The notes under the pieces: model-generated
Told to the model about the DNA's origin: nothing
Seen by the model: only the letters and a program-made list of their open reading frames with translations
Databases searched by the model: none
Assembly (NCBI GenBank): GCA_029938605.1
Contig: JAOZUO010000016.1
Coordinates: 1-38,890, forward strand
Length of the DNA stretch: 38,890 nucleotides
Direction of reading: 5' to 3'
Source: Deltaproteobacteria bacterium
GTDB taxonomy: Bacteria; Myxococcota_A; Polyangia; HGW-17; JAJRWW01
Translations under genes and position numbers: made by a program
Shown here: piece after piece, positions 18,494-27,214 of the stretch
Position numbering within the stretch: the first letter of the stretch is position 1
Layout of the letters: the number at the start of each line of letters is the position of its first letter

Positions 18494-19249
18494 CTAGGTC
18501 TTCGGGCTAAGCAAATTCGCCGTGATCTGGCCAATGTTATCTCTCCGCTGCTCGTCGGAGGGATCATCGAAGCCGAGAGCACGGAGCCGACTCTCTCGGT
18601 TGAGCCGGCGGGACCGGATGACCTCGCTGATCGATCGCGCCTCACCCAGGCGTTTCTCGAGATTGGCCTCGTCGAAGGCATCAGCGGTGAGCTGGGCCAG
18701 CAGGGTCTCGCTGTCTTCGTCGATGGGCCGGCGCACCGTGCGTGCATTGAGCGGGTTGGTGGACGACACCCCCGCGCGGGAGAGCACCCGGAGGAGCGTG
18801 GTCATGCGGGCTGCGTTCGTCTCGTTCGGCTCCTTAACGCCGTTGAACCAGTCATAAAGTGTTGGGCGCGAAACCTTGAGTACCTCCGCGAGGAGAGACT
18901 TGGTAAGGCCCAGCGACGCCAGCACCTCGTGCGCTTGCTCCGCGGCCGTCATGGTGGCCAACTCACCGAACCCCGCGGCTAGGGCAGTTCTGGATTTGAG
19001 TTCGGCAGAGGTCTGAACAATGCGCCGATCGGACACTGTCGTGCTAGTGCCAATGACCGGCGGAAAATAGGGAGCGTACCCTGCCACTAGCACTACAGCG
19101 CCCGTGCTACCGATGCGTACCAACTTCAGCATGGCCTCAGGCCATCCCGTCTCTGCAGGCGCGCTGGAGCGTTCTCGGCATTCGCGCTCGACGACGGATC
19201 GTGAGTCTCCTCCGGTGGACTCCCGCACTTGAACACAGGGTGGTGTCAT
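18494..19249 (-). CDS. HTH (XRE-like) protein
   Basis: A 251-aa protein whose ATG overlaps the preceding stop by four bases (ATGA), which fixes the start. Residues ~1-95 have no recognised domain. Residues ~105-150 form a helix-turn-helix of XRE type: VLASLGLTKSLLAEVLKVS, then RPTLYDWFNGVKEP, where the second helix would contact DNA. The C-terminal ~100 residues are helical and charged and may bind the downstream partner. In such operons the HTH protein usually represses its own promoter, and the candidate operator upstream of 20052 would suit that. Regulator function is inferred. Confidence 0.75.
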   Translation of the reverse strand: MTPPCVQVRESTGGDSRSVVERECRERSSAPAETGWPEAMLKLVRIGSTGAVVLVAGYAPYFPPVIGTSTTVSDRRIVQTSAELKSRTALAAGFGELATMTAAEQAHEVLASLGLTKSLLAEVLKVSRPTLYDWFNGVKEPNETNAARMTTLLRVLSRAGVSSTNPLNARTVRRPIDEDSETLLAQLTADAFDEANLEKRLGEARSISEVIRSRRLNRESRLRALGFDDPSDEQRRDNIGQITANLLSPKT

Positions 19250-20052
19250 TTCCAGACCTCCAAGGCATCCGTCGTAATGACGTGTTCATGGAATGTCTCT
19301 ATTAGGTGATCGTGTAGCCGATAGACGGTCTCGATGATCCAGTCCACGCTGGGCTCGAACTTTCCAGCGATGAAGTGATCCATGTCGACCAATGTGGCAA
19401 GCTCTCCCTCTTTGGCTCGTGGGGTGAACTTGGGGGCGCTACCAAGCAGGTCCGGTGGCAGGTCGAATCCTTCGTTGTTTTGGACGATGCGCACGACCAT
19501 CATTCCGTCTTCGTCACCGACCGTCGTGCTCCCGGCGCTCTCGATGTGGAGGCGGTGCGTGCCGGGGTTGAACACGTCATCCTGTACACCATGGAGACCT
19601 GGGCGGAGATAGTAGCGGTAGTCCTCGCCCTCTCGAGGACGGATGAGATCAACATACCGTAGGCCGATGCGCTGAACCACGCCGAGATTCTCGTGCTCGG
19701 TGATTCTGAGCACGGTCCCCACGGCGCGCTCCAGGCGCTTTGCATAGTCCTCGAACTTCTCGTACCCGGTGGTCTGCACCACCACGGCGTCCTGCATCAC
19801 GAGGATGCTCCACTGCTCGTCCTTGGCACGGTATTCCCAGCGTTCCTGTTCGGTCGTCTGCATTCCCGTCGGTGTGATGTTGATCTGCTGGATTTTGCCC
19901 GCCGTCTCCAGAGGATACCCGTGTCTGCGGAACTCCTCCTGAATAGCCGGGATGTAGTCCGCCATCTGCCGCACTGGGCTGAACTTCACCTGGCACAGCA
20001 CGAGAACGAGCGGCTGCTGGGACAGGGGCACTGATCGGCAGGTACGCTTCAT
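19246..20052 (-). CDS. TIGR04255-like family protein
   Basis: A 268-aa protein starting at the ATG with a perfect AAGGAG site six bases upstream; an in-frame start at 20070 has no such site. Its pattern resembles the sporadically distributed TIGR04255 family: an N-terminal 'PLxLVLCQVKFSP' strand, QINITPTG, a WSILVMQDAVVVQTTGYEKFEDY core, GLRYVDLI in the middle, and a final helix with HxxIxxxFHEHVT-like spacing. The biochemical function of the family is not established to my knowledge. It is the first gene of a tightly coupled three-gene operon with an HTH protein and an unknown protein, in a mosaic accessory region. The family call is from memory of the pattern. Confidence 0.7.
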   Translation of the reverse strand: MKRTCRSVPLSQQPLVLVLCQVKFSPVRQMADYIPAIQEEFRRHGYPLETAGKIQQINITPTGMQTTEQERWEYRAKDEQWSILVMQDAVVVQTTGYEKFEDYAKRLERAVGTVLRITEHENLGVVQRIGLRYVDLIRPREGEDYRYYLRPGLHGVQDDVFNPGTHRLHIESAGSTTVGDEDGMMVVRIVQNNEGFDLPPDLLGSAPKFTPRAKEGELATLVDMDHFIAGKFEPSVDWIIETVYRLHDHLIETFHEHVITTDALEVWK

Positions 20053-20103
20053 CGGCGTCTCCTTACACAAAAGCTTACACCTTGGTTAACACTTGAGACG
20101 ACA

Positions 20104-20144
20104 ATAATAATCCCGATTTCTTTTTTGGTCGACAAAAACTGTCG
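20104..20144 (-). promoter_or_regulatory. candidate sigma-70 promoter and operator for the TIGR04255/HTH operon
   Basis: On the minus strand a -35-like TCGACC (20127-20132) and a -10-like TATTAT (20104-20109) are 17 bases apart, about 50 bases before the start at 20052. An inverted repeat CGACA-AAAAC-TGTCG (20130-20144) overlaps the -35, a good place for autoregulation by the HTH protein. Between promoter and start, TGTAAG occurs twice. All are read by eye. Confidence 0.4.
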
Positions 20145-20830
20145 GATTTGTAGTGGCTCGCCGATTGGGGAGAGGCCCGCAAGGCCGAACCTAGTAGATT
20201 CATGTGGTTACCAGCGCCGCCGCAATTTGTCCCGGTAGGAGGGTGGCTCAGGAATCGGATCGTCGGGTGGAGCGCTTCGCTCGGCGATGAACGTGCTGTC
20301 ATCTCCATGCTTGATTCTGATGCTCCCTTTCAGCTGACCGTCTTTGCCGAACTCGCGCCCGCACGATCTGGCCCCAGCTGCACGACGGCGAGTATGGTAG
20401 CATCAGTGCCCAACACTGATAAAGGTGCCTCTTCCGGTGTACCAGTGCATCCCCTGAGTCCGGTTATCCCGGCCTTCGGAGCAGCAGCACGGCGGAGCAG
20501 CGTTCCAAAGAGATGGCTCCACGAACCACGAACAAGACACAGGCTGCGAGAAGGAAGGAGAGCAAGCGCTTCCTCGAGACGGGCGACAATGACCCGTACT
20601 ACTCGTGCTGGCCCGGGTCCGGCATCATCGAGTGCGCACAGGAGGGAGGATCGGACCGGAACCCTGCCCGATCGGACCGGAACCGCCTCCCTGTTCCGGT
20701 CCACCTGGCGTCCACCTGGCGTCCTAGGTTTCTGCAGCTTGTTCGGTCAATCTGCCTCGCATTGAACGTGACGAAAACGCGATGACAGGCAGACGGGCCG
20801 ACTTGAGGGCGGCTCGCAGCGAGGGAGCCA
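20145..20830. other. intergenic stretch with short repeats
   Basis: About 690 bp without a convincing gene; the frames here lack ribosome sites and look compositionally random. A repeat cluster lies at 20649-20725. GATCGGACCGGAACC occurs twice (20649-20663, 20670-20684), its inverse TTCCGGTCC once (20694-20702), and then a tandem GTCCACCTGGC pair. These could be binding sites in front of the truncated sigma-like gene. Confidence 0.4.
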
Positions 20831-21310
20831 ATGGACCTGAAGTGTATGACGAGTGACCTGAAGCGGGAGGTACAGGGCGAGCGGAACCGGAGGCGGTTCG
20901 ACGAGGCCAAGCGGCGCCACTCGGTGCTGGGGCACCATGAGGAGGTGGACTCGGTGCTGGCGGTGCTGGGTGATGAGTCGGCGGAGCGGTACTGGGAGCG
21001 GGAGGCGATCACCCGGGCGCTCATTGTGGAGCATCAGCGTCGGCCCCACCGGCTGTGGTCGGCCATGCTGACGATCGCCTACTACCCGATGCTGTGCCGG
21101 TTGCGGGTGCGCACTCGCAGCGACGCGGTGACGCCGGCGGAGCTCGACCAGCTGGTGGTGGTCTGCTTCCTGGAGGTGCTGGAGCGGATCCCCATGGAGC
21201 CGAGGCGGGACAAGACCTCGGTTCGGCTCCGGAGCAAGACCCGGAGGCGGGTGTTCGGGATGCTCCGGCGGGAGCAGGGGCGGCAGGACGAGCTCCAGCA
21301 TCGTACACGC
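20831..21310 (+). pseudogene. N-terminal part of a sigma-factor-like protein, 3' end replaced
   Basis: The ATG at 20831 has a GAGGGAG site. For about 155 codons the frame is protein-like: a basic N-terminus, then helices around DSVLAVLGDESAERYWERE, RLWSAMLTIAYYPMLCRLRV and VTPAELDQLVVVCFLEVLERI. These resemble region 2 of a sigma-70-type factor or a related helical protein. After roughly 21300 the frame becomes Arg/Ser/Pro-rich and out of character, continuing to 21589 without sense. I read this as a gene cut off by a recombination junction near 21300. The sigma assignment is tentative. No region 4 helix-turn-helix is seen. Confidence 0.45.
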
Positions 21311-21727
21311 TCTGGACCACCGAGGGGCCGTCGAGCTCCTCTCGCACCGCGTCCAGGTCCACGCCCGTCTCGTCGTGCAGGTGCACCAACTCAGGAGGCT
21401 CGGGCAACGAGCGCAGGAGCCCTGATGAGGTGGCGGGGCGCTGCTGGGTTGCAGGGGTGCGTTCTTCGTCTCTGCCGTGGCCAGAGAGGCGGAACGTATA
21501 CGCAGCGTGGTGGCTGTCGCATTGGCTGGCCTCTGGCGGCGTGCTCGCCTCGGCAGGTGTGCTCAGGGCGGGGCGCGAGCGCCTGCTGAGGCGGCGTTTG
21601 GCCGGCTGGCGGATTGGTCTTCGGCGTAGCGTTATTCTACTTCGAGGTTGGCCTGGGCCTTGATGGGGTGTGGTCGCGTAAGATAGCGTCGATACTCATG
21701 CTCGACGTACCGGGGATGGCGTGGCGC
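21311..21727. other. chimeric junction region without an intact gene
   Basis: About 420 bp after the break in the sigma-like gene. On the minus strand an acidic segment beginning PEPPELVHLHDETGV (~21400 to ~21300) looks protein-like and may be a fragment of another gene, but it has only a TTG start and runs into the antisense of the sigma-like gene. Nothing intact is supportable. Confidence 0.3.
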
Positions 21728-23446
21728 TCAGCGCTCGAAGGGGCCCAGGTCCCATCCTGCGCCCTGGGGGCGTGGCGAGGCGTCGTAGTCCAGATCCATG
21801 GTGAATCCGAAGACGCTCTGTAGCGCCGCGTCCAGGGGGATGCCGGAGTCGATGGTGGGGCTGGTTGTGCCGGGGCGAAAGTCTCCCTGGTCTGGCGCGG
21901 CGAAGAGGGGATCCGAGGCGACGCAATTCGCGGCGTGGGCGGGCAGGTCAGCCAGCGCGTGGAGGTCGTTGCTCTGGCCCAACCGCACGGTGAAGTCCAT
22001 GCCATCTTGGAAGTAGAGGTTGTGATCCAGAGTGGCCGCGTCCGCCATGTCGCCGGACTCGATGCACAGGTGGGAGCCATCCGCGCCGCTGTGCAAGTTG
22101 GCCACCACATTGCCCTGGACCACCAGGCCCGACGGGGGCGTGGCGGTGGAGACGATGCCGTGGTGCGTGTCGGTAATGAGGTTGCCCAGCACGTAGGTGG
22201 TGCCGTCGTTGCGGATCCGAATCCCCACGCCCGGATACCAGGGCGACGTGGGCCCGTGCTCGTCGGTGCCCGGAAAGTAGTTCCCGTGGATCACATTGCC
22301 CACGAGGTAGATCTCGTCGGTTTCGTGGGACACGGTGATGCCCGTGCTGGTGCAGCCCCAGATCTCGTTGTAGAGCACCAGGACCCGCTCGGCGTGGTCG
22401 TCGGCGTGGTGGATCACCATGCCAGTGCCGTAGCCCACGGCGGCGCCGCGCGACAGCCCCTCGTAGTCGTGGATCCGATTTTGCGAAATAATGATGTCCC
22501 GACAGCCCTTGAGGTCGATGGCGTTTTCCTGGTCATCGTGGAAGTCGTTGCGGCCGATGTATATGTGGTGCGGGATGTTGTACGGAGGCGTCCGGTAGTA
22601 GTTGATCTGCACGGAGTCGCCGCTGTTGTGATGGGAGTGATTGTCCACGATCCACACCTCCCGGGCGTTGGCGCTCACCGATACGCCGTGGATGTCCCGC
22701 TCGGCCAGGGTGGCGTCGCCGTTGTCGTGGATGTAGTTGGCCCAGATTACGACGTTGTGCACGTAGACGTCGTTGTCGTTGTGGCCGTTGGAGATGCCGA
22801 TCATGGAGCTGTTGCCCGTGGCGCCCAGGTCCCGGTTGTAGTTGTGCAGCTCGCAACCCCGCACGGCCACGTGGTGTACCTCTTCGGCGGCGGGGTCGGT
22901 CTCGGGCCGGATGGACAGGTTCTTTGTGCCGTTTTCGTAGTCGAAGTCCAGATGCTCGACGATGATGTAAGCGGCGTGGATGGCCACCGCTCGGTTCACC
23001 TTGGGAATGGCGTCCGGGCGTCCCCGCAGAAAGATGGGTGCGTCCACGGTGCCGCTGTTTCGCAACCTCAAGATGGAGTCGTTCACGTAGGGCCCGCCTG
23101 CCACGAGCACCACCGAACCCGCCTCCACGTCCCCGGGGATCGTCAGCCGTGGCTGATCGAGGGATCCAAATTCATTGGAGTCGTCTGTGGCTACCGCGTG
23201 GGTGTTGTCCACGTAGTGCGTGAAGAACTCCGGATCTCCATACACACTCTCGACGGTCTCCCGGATCCCAAACTCCGGCATGGGGATCGCAATGGGCGGC
23301 TGCCAGCCGTTCGGATCTACAATCGTGCCCGCGTCACGCTCCGGGGATGGCCCGGCCGTGTCGTCGTCCCCACAGGCCACCGCGAAGCAGCAGATAGCGA
23401 CTCCTAGGACCCTCCCGATGAACAACAGCTTTGCGTGATTTTTCAT
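21728..23446 (-). CDS. right-handed beta-helix (pectate-lyase-like) lipoprotein
   Basis: A 572-aa protein from the ATG at 23446 (a GTG nine bases earlier is possible). It has a lipoprotein signal with lipobox FAVAC, followed by acidic GDDD. From ~110 to ~510 it consists of short strands with the spacing of a parallel beta-helix: repeated hydrophobic triplets such as YIIVEHLDF, VYVHNVVIWANYI, IIISQNRIHDY and IYLVGNVIHG. This is the fold of pectate lyases and polysaccharide epimerases or lyases. The C-terminal AASPRPQGAGWDLGPFE-like ending is common in such secreted helices. It is probably an outer-membrane or surface polysaccharide-binding or cleaving protein. The catalytic residues cannot be identified with certainty. 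Confidence 0.85.
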   Translation of the reverse strand: MKNHAKLLFIGRVLGVAICCFAVACGDDDTAGPSPERDAGTIVDPNGWQPPIAIPMPEFGIRETVESVYGDPEFFTHYVDNTHAVATDDSNEFGSLDQPRLTIPGDVEAGSVVLVAGGPYVNDSILRLRNSGTVDAPIFLRGRPDAIPKVNRAVAIHAAYIIVEHLDFDYENGTKNLSIRPETDPAAEEVHHVAVRGCELHNYNRDLGATGNSSMIGISNGHNDNDVYVHNVVIWANYIHDNGDATLAERDIHGVSVSANAREVWIVDNHSHHNSGDSVQINYYRTPPYNIPHHIYIGRNDFHDDQENAIDLKGCRDIIISQNRIHDYEGLSRGAAVGYGTGMVIHHADDHAERVLVLYNEIWGCTSTGITVSHETDEIYLVGNVIHGNYFPGTDEHGPTSPWYPGVGIRIRNDGTTYVLGNLITDTHHGIVSTATPPSGLVVQGNVVANLHSGADGSHLCIESGDMADAATLDHNLYFQDGMDFTVRLGQSNDLHALADLPAHAANCVASDPLFAAPDQGDFRPGTTSPTIDSGIPLDAALQSVFGFTMDLDYDASPRPQGAGWDLGPFER

Positions 23447-23493
23447 GGTGGCCACAGCGTATCGGCCACCGGGGGTGCGGTCAATCCCGCTTG

Positions 23494-23616
23494 CTAGCCG
23501 TGGCGCTGCGCCGCCTCCACCACCAGATCCATAAAGTCGTCATCGTCCGGGAGCTCCGGCACGTAGGAGTCAAAAAAGTCCAGCTCCAGGGACTCGATGA
23601 GCTCGGCGGCAGGCCA
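23494..23616 (-). pseudogene. C-terminal fragment of an unidentified acidic protein
   Basis: The minus-strand frame ending at 23494 encodes about 40 residues that look like a real acidic protein tail: LIESLELDFFDSYVPELPD, then DDDFMDLVVEAAQRHG and stop. Upstream (to the right) the frame runs straight into the 182-bp repeat at 23618, where it becomes antisense to other gene tails. The gene's N-terminal part has therefore probably been replaced by that repeat. Confidence 0.35.
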
Positions 23617-23617
23617 C

Positions 23618-23799
23618 AAAACGCAGGCCGGAATACTGGCAAGATAGGAAATAGCCCCTCTTCGAAACGACAGCTCCACCACCGGCCTGATCAACCACTT
23701 CAAGACGCTACGCTGAAGCTGACCGCACCGCTCAGCAGTCTTCCGAGTTGTCCGAGTCGTCCGGCTCCGCAGCCGCTCCACGCATACTTAGCAAAGTAC
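23618..23799 (+). repeat. 182-bp repeat, copy B (toxin tail, pgi tail, convergent small-gene tail)
   Basis: Collinear without gaps with 27696-27877 and highly similar. In order it carries the last codons of a ParE-like toxin on the plus strand (RRPEYWQDRK, stop), the 52-bp pgi tail (23667-23718), and the last ~20 codons of a minus-strand gene related to the 67-aa gene at 27810 (TLLSMRG ... DDSDNSEDC). None of the parent genes is present here, so this copy is a transplanted fragment. Confidence 0.85.
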
Positions 23800-23947
23800 T
23801 GCGAGGCCTGCGACGACGGGAGTGGCTGGCCACCAAGGAAGACCTCCTGAGCTGGTCTGGCGAGGACGCGGGTGACGGAAAGTTAGAAAGTTAGCTCCGT
23901 CCCCTCTTTTCAGGCGATTGCGCTGTGAACCTTCTCGGGTGCAAAGA
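23800..23947. other. short spacer before the ABC-F gene
   Basis: A plus-strand frame here reads LATKEDLLSWSGED and ends at a TAG near 23896. It looks like a possible gene tail but has no start after the repeat. No terminator hairpin is evident. Confidence 0.25.
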
Positions 23948-25600
23948 TCAGGTGGATCTAGTCGCGTCTGATTGGCGTTCCTGCCCGCCCTTGTCCTGCC
24001 AGCGGGACCAGGAGCCTTTCACTGGCTGGGTGCGGCCATCGGGTCCGAAGATCAGCATTCGGGTGGCGACCTTGTCGATAAAGAAACGGTCGTGGCTGAC
24101 CACCACCACGGCGCCGGGGAAGTGAACCAGGGCGCGCTCCATCACCTGGGTGCTGGTCACATCCAGGTGGTTGGTGGGCTCGTCCATTACAATCACGGCG
24201 GCGCCCGACAGGAGGCACTTGGTAAGCGCTACCCGGGCGCGCTGGCCGCCTGAGAGGGTGCCGATTTTCTGCTTCAGGTCCATGGCGGAAAACTGCATCA
24301 GGGACAGGAATTGGTTCACTTGCTTCTTGGGGGCGGACAGGGCCATCTGGAACGCGTTCACGGCATGAGACACGGTGTCGTTGAGATCGAGCTCCTCCAA
24401 TATTTCGTTGTAGTAAGCGCACTCTATGTTGTTGCGAACGCCCCACTTGATGGTGCCGGCGTCGCGCTCCTCTTGGCCGGTGAGCACCCGGAGAAGAGTG
24501 GTTTTCCCGCAGCCGTTGGGACCGATCACCGCCAGTCGATCTCGTCGGCGAAGCTCAAAGGTCACGTCTTGCAACACCGTCTGTTCCACGTACGCCTTGC
24601 TCACGCTGTCGACGTTGCACAGGATATCGGGCACGACCAGCTCCCGGTAGAGCCCGGTGATGATCTTGTCGACCAGCCGCGGCACCTTACGCTTTTTGAT
24701 GTTGGCCAGGCGGCGCTTTAGCGCTCGATTGCCACCCCGTTGTCGCTTTTCGATGGCCAACGCTTCGTGAGCTAGCAGGGCCTCTTCGTGCTCGAACTGC
24801 CGCTCAAGTGCCTTGAAGCGGTGTTGCTTTTCGAGCACGTAGTCGGAGAAACCGCCCGGGTAGTCCTGTAGCTGGTGGTTTTCGACCTCGATCACCCGAT
24901 TGACCACCTGGTCCAGAAAGTGCCGGTCGTGGGAGACCACGATCAAGGCCCCCGGGAGCTTGCGGAACCACCCCTCCAGCCACGTGAGCCCGGCAATGTC
25001 GAGGAAATTGGTCGGCTCGTCCATCAGCAGCACGCGGGGGCCTTCGAGCAGTATCTTTGCCAGGGCGGCTCGGTTGCGCCACCCTCCGGAGAGCTGATCC
25101 ATGGGGCGCTCCCGGTGCTCGCCCTTAAACCCGAGCTTGCTCAACACCGTCTCCATGCGCAGGGCGCAATCCCAACCGTCGAGTCGATCCATCTCTTCAA
25201 ACAGGGAGGCCTGGTGCAGGAGTAGACGGTCGAGCTCTTCTCCCGTGGGCGCATCCCCGCCCTCGGTCGACGTGGCGAGTGCGACCTCCACCTCCTGGAG
25301 TGCTTCTTCGACGGCGTGAATCGGTGCTGAGACCTCGGTTAGCACGTCGATTACGGACGCGTCTCCGCTCAGCTCGGAGAATTGCGAAAAGTAGCCAATC
25401 TCCAGATCTTGATCCACGGCCACAGTCCCCGACGTGGGGTCCTCTTGCCCGAGGATCAGCTTGAGCAGCGTGGTCTTCCCGGATCCGTTCTTGCCGATGA
25501 GCCCCACCCGGTCCCCACGGCTCAAGCGGAAGAATACGTCGCGCAAGATGACATTGGACTCGAATTGCATCGAGAGGTTTTTCATTCTAATTAGGCTCAC
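23948..25600 (-). CDS. ABC-F family ATPase (Uup/EttA-like)
   Basis: A 550-aa soluble protein with two ABC domains and no membrane segments. The GTG at 25600 has GGAG five bases upstream and gives the usual N-terminus (VSLIRMKNLSMQFES). Domain 1 has Walker A GKNGSGKT (36-43), signature LSGGWRNR and Walker B LLMDEPTNFLD. The linker (~250-320) is basic and helical, with KRQRGGNRALKRR. Domain 2 has GPNGCGKT, LSGGQRARVAL and VIVMDEPTNHLD. ABC-F proteins act on ribosomes or in DNA-transposition control (Uup) rather than transport. It is divergent from the patatin gene across a ~180-bp region with tandem repeats. Which ABC-F subgroup it belongs to is not clear. Confidence 0.92.
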   Translation of the reverse strand: MSLIRMKNLSMQFESNVILRDVFFRLSRGDRVGLIGKNGSGKTTLLKLILGQEDPTSGTVAVDQDLEIGYFSQFSELSGDASVIDVLTEVSAPIHAVEEALQEVEVALATSTEGGDAPTGEELDRLLLHQASLFEEMDRLDGWDCALRMETVLSKLGFKGEHRERPMDQLSGGWRNRAALAKILLEGPRVLLMDEPTNFLDIAGLTWLEGWFRKLPGALIVVSHDRHFLDQVVNRVIEVENHQLQDYPGGFSDYVLEKQHRFKALERQFEHEEALLAHEALAIEKRQRGGNRALKRRLANIKKRKVPRLVDKIITGLYRELVVPDILCNVDSVSKAYVEQTVLQDVTFELRRRDRLAVIGPNGCGKTTLLRVLTGQEERDAGTIKWGVRNNIECAYYNEILEELDLNDTVSHAVNAFQMALSAPKKQVNQFLSLMQFSAMDLKQKIGTLSGGQRARVALTKCLLSGAAVIVMDEPTNHLDVTSTQVMERALVHFPGAVVVVSHDRFFIDKVATRMLIFGPDGRTQPVKGSWSRWQDKGGQERQSDATRST

Positions 25601-25656
25601 AAGATCTCCGATACGGCTCGCAGCGTGTTGCAGTCTGTGTGGGGCACTCGGCCTAC

Positions 25657-25693
25657 GTGCTCGCCGCAGTATATATGTGCTCGCCGCAGTATA
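25657..25693 (-). promoter_or_regulatory. tandem 17-bp repeat in the ABC-F/patatin divergent region
   Basis: GTGCTCGCCGCAGTATA occurs at 25657-25673 and again at 25677-25693, period 20 bp. Read on the minus strand each copy contains TATACT, a near-consensus -10 hexamer, 57-93 bases upstream of the ABC-F start. It could be a duplicated promoter or an operator; one helical-turn pair (20 bp) would put two bound regulators on the same DNA face. Confidence 0.4.
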
Positions 25694-25778
25694 GGGGTGT
25701 GCTGGCTGCATATCTAGTCGGACTCGAAGCCGCGGAAACAGTCATCTTCACGGCTCCTCGGTGGTATTGTCCGAGCCC

Positions 25779-26615
25779 ATGCGAGCTTTGGTTTTAGAAG
25801 GCGGCGCCATGCGTTCCATATTCACCGCAGGCGTATTGGATGCACTATCCGCCCGGGACGACCCGGGCTTCGACTTGATCCTCGGCGTATCGGCGGGTGC
25901 CGCCTGTGCGTCATCCTACCTGGCGGGTCAGCCCGGCCGGAATCGTCGGATCTTCCTGGATCAAATGACGGGGCGGCGGTTCATCAACCCCATGCGGGCC
26001 CTACGCGGCGGCCACTACTTCGACATGGGGTGGCTGATGAGCGAGCTGGCCCTGGACGTAGATCCCATCGACGCCGACGCCTTAATTGACTCACGGCGCA
26101 CCACGAAGATGCTGGCCGTGGCAGTGCGCGCCGACACCGGCGAGGCGGCGTACCTACCGGCCCAGGGTCCCGACTTCCTGGAAGCCCTGCACGCCACCGT
26201 GGCCATTCCGGTGCTCTATCGCGGCGGCCCCGCGCGGTTCCGGGGGCGCATGTACTTCGACGGGGGCGTAGTGGATCCCCTCCCGGTAGCCCGAGCCCTG
26301 GAAGAGGGTGCCGATAAGATCGTGGTGGTGCCCACCCACCCGCCGTCCTGGCGGCCCGCACCGCCCAAGCCCCTGGAGAAACTCATGCTCCGGGGTCTGA
26401 TGTACCGCTGGCCCGCGCTACTGGGCGCCACCGCCCGCCGTCATGAGGTCTGTGCCCGCAACCTCGAGCTGATGGCCCGTCCCCCATCGGGGGTGAGAAT
26501 TGACGTCATCGCCCCCCCGGAGGCGTTCCGCGTCACCCGCTACACCCGAGACTATGCAATGCTCGAAGAGGGCTATCTTCAAGGAGAGCGCGCGGGGGCG
26601 GCACTCAGCGAGTAG
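25779..26615 (+). CDS. patatin-like phospholipase
   Basis: A 278-aa protein from the ATG at 25779, which gives the family's usual start (MRALVLEGGAMRSIFTAG); an upstream in-frame GTG at 25761 is less likely. It has the oxyanion Gly-rich loop at 7-12, nucleophile S38 in GVSAG and the catalytic Asp D160 in DGG, the Ser-Asp dyad of patatin/RssA-type lipid acyl hydrolases. There is no signal peptide, so it is probably cytoplasmic or peripheral. Substrate is unknown. It is transcribed away from the ABC-F gene. It stops 364 bp before pgi-tail copy C and shows no disruption. Confidence 0.9.
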   Translation: MRALVLEGGAMRSIFTAGVLDALSARDDPGFDLILGVSAGAACASSYLAGQPGRNRRIFLDQMTGRRFINPMRALRGGHYFDMGWLMSELALDVDPIDADALIDSRRTTKMLAVAVRADTGEAAYLPAQGPDFLEALHATVAIPVLYRGGPARFRGRMYFDGGVVDPLPVARALEEGADKIVVVPTHPPSWRPAPPKPLEKLMLRGLMYRWPALLGATARRHEVCARNLELMARPPSGVRIDVIAPPEAFRVTRYTRDYAMLEEGYLQGERAGAALSE

Positions 26616-26980
26616 GGTTGGCGGTTTTCTTTTTGCGTAGGACCTCGACGGTGATTAGGGGTTGGGCGAGGCCGTGCTGGGCTTTTTCCGAAAGAAGAAA
26701 AAGAAATCCTGACGGGCCAAGGGTAAGGCCAGGTCATCGGAGTCGGGCGTCTCCCGGGCGCCCGCGCCGCCGGAGCGGCCTCAGGTGCCAGTGGAGGCAG
26801 CCGGGGACAAGCAGGCGGCTGCGCCTCGGAAGAGCGCTTCTCCGAAGGCGCGCGTCAACGCGCCGATGGAGGTCAAGCTGCTGGCGATCGAGGCGTGGGA
26901 GGCAGGCCTCAAGCAGCTCGCCCAAACCATCCTCCCCGAGCTGTCATCCGACCCCGCAACTATCACCAGTGGCGCTACCC
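26616..26980 (+). pseudogene. fragment of a possible HTH/transposase ORF joined to a pgi 3'-end fragment
   Basis: From about 26706 a Pro/Ala/Lys-rich frame (possible GTG start 26785) leads to NAPMEVKLLAIEAWEAGL. This resembles the first helices of a transposase-type helix-turn-helix domain, but no recognition helix follows. At 26911 the frame switches into Pgi sequence, KQLAQTILPELS, and continues to the pgi stop. The 26911-27029 Pgi part is about 38 residues. It differs from the native gene by several silent changes, a shorter linker and HESS for HDSS, so it derives from a diverged pgi allele. The transposase reading is weak; the Pgi homology is clear. Confidence 0.5.
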
Positions 26981-27032
26981 ACGAAAGCTCCACCACCGGC
27001 CTGATCAACCACTTCAAGACGCTACGCTGAAG
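26981..27032 (+). repeat. pgi-tail repeat, copy C
   Basis: 52 bp matching the native pgi end with a one-base change near the left edge (GAAAG for GACAG). Unlike copies B and D, similarity continues upstream into pgi-like coding sequence to 26911. Just downstream, ACACCGCTCAGC resembles the flank of copy B. Confidence 0.85.
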
Positions 27033-27214
27033 GTAGGAACACCGCTCAGCGATCGTCGGGGGCTTCTGGCGTAAGTAGGTGAGTTGATGCCGGCCTTCTT
27101 GACGGTGTTGATGTGGCGGGCAAGGCCAATAGTTCCTCGGGAATCTGCTATACTGTTACCTGGTTCGGAGTGCTTTTCCGGACAGTGGTAATTGCCACGA
27201 GAGAGGAACGCGCC

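Noticed and set aside
21935..23407. 490-codon plus-strand frame opposite the beta-helix lipoprotein
   Set aside because: Valine-rich, low-complexity antisense translation; the minus strand has a signal peptide and beta-helix pattern.
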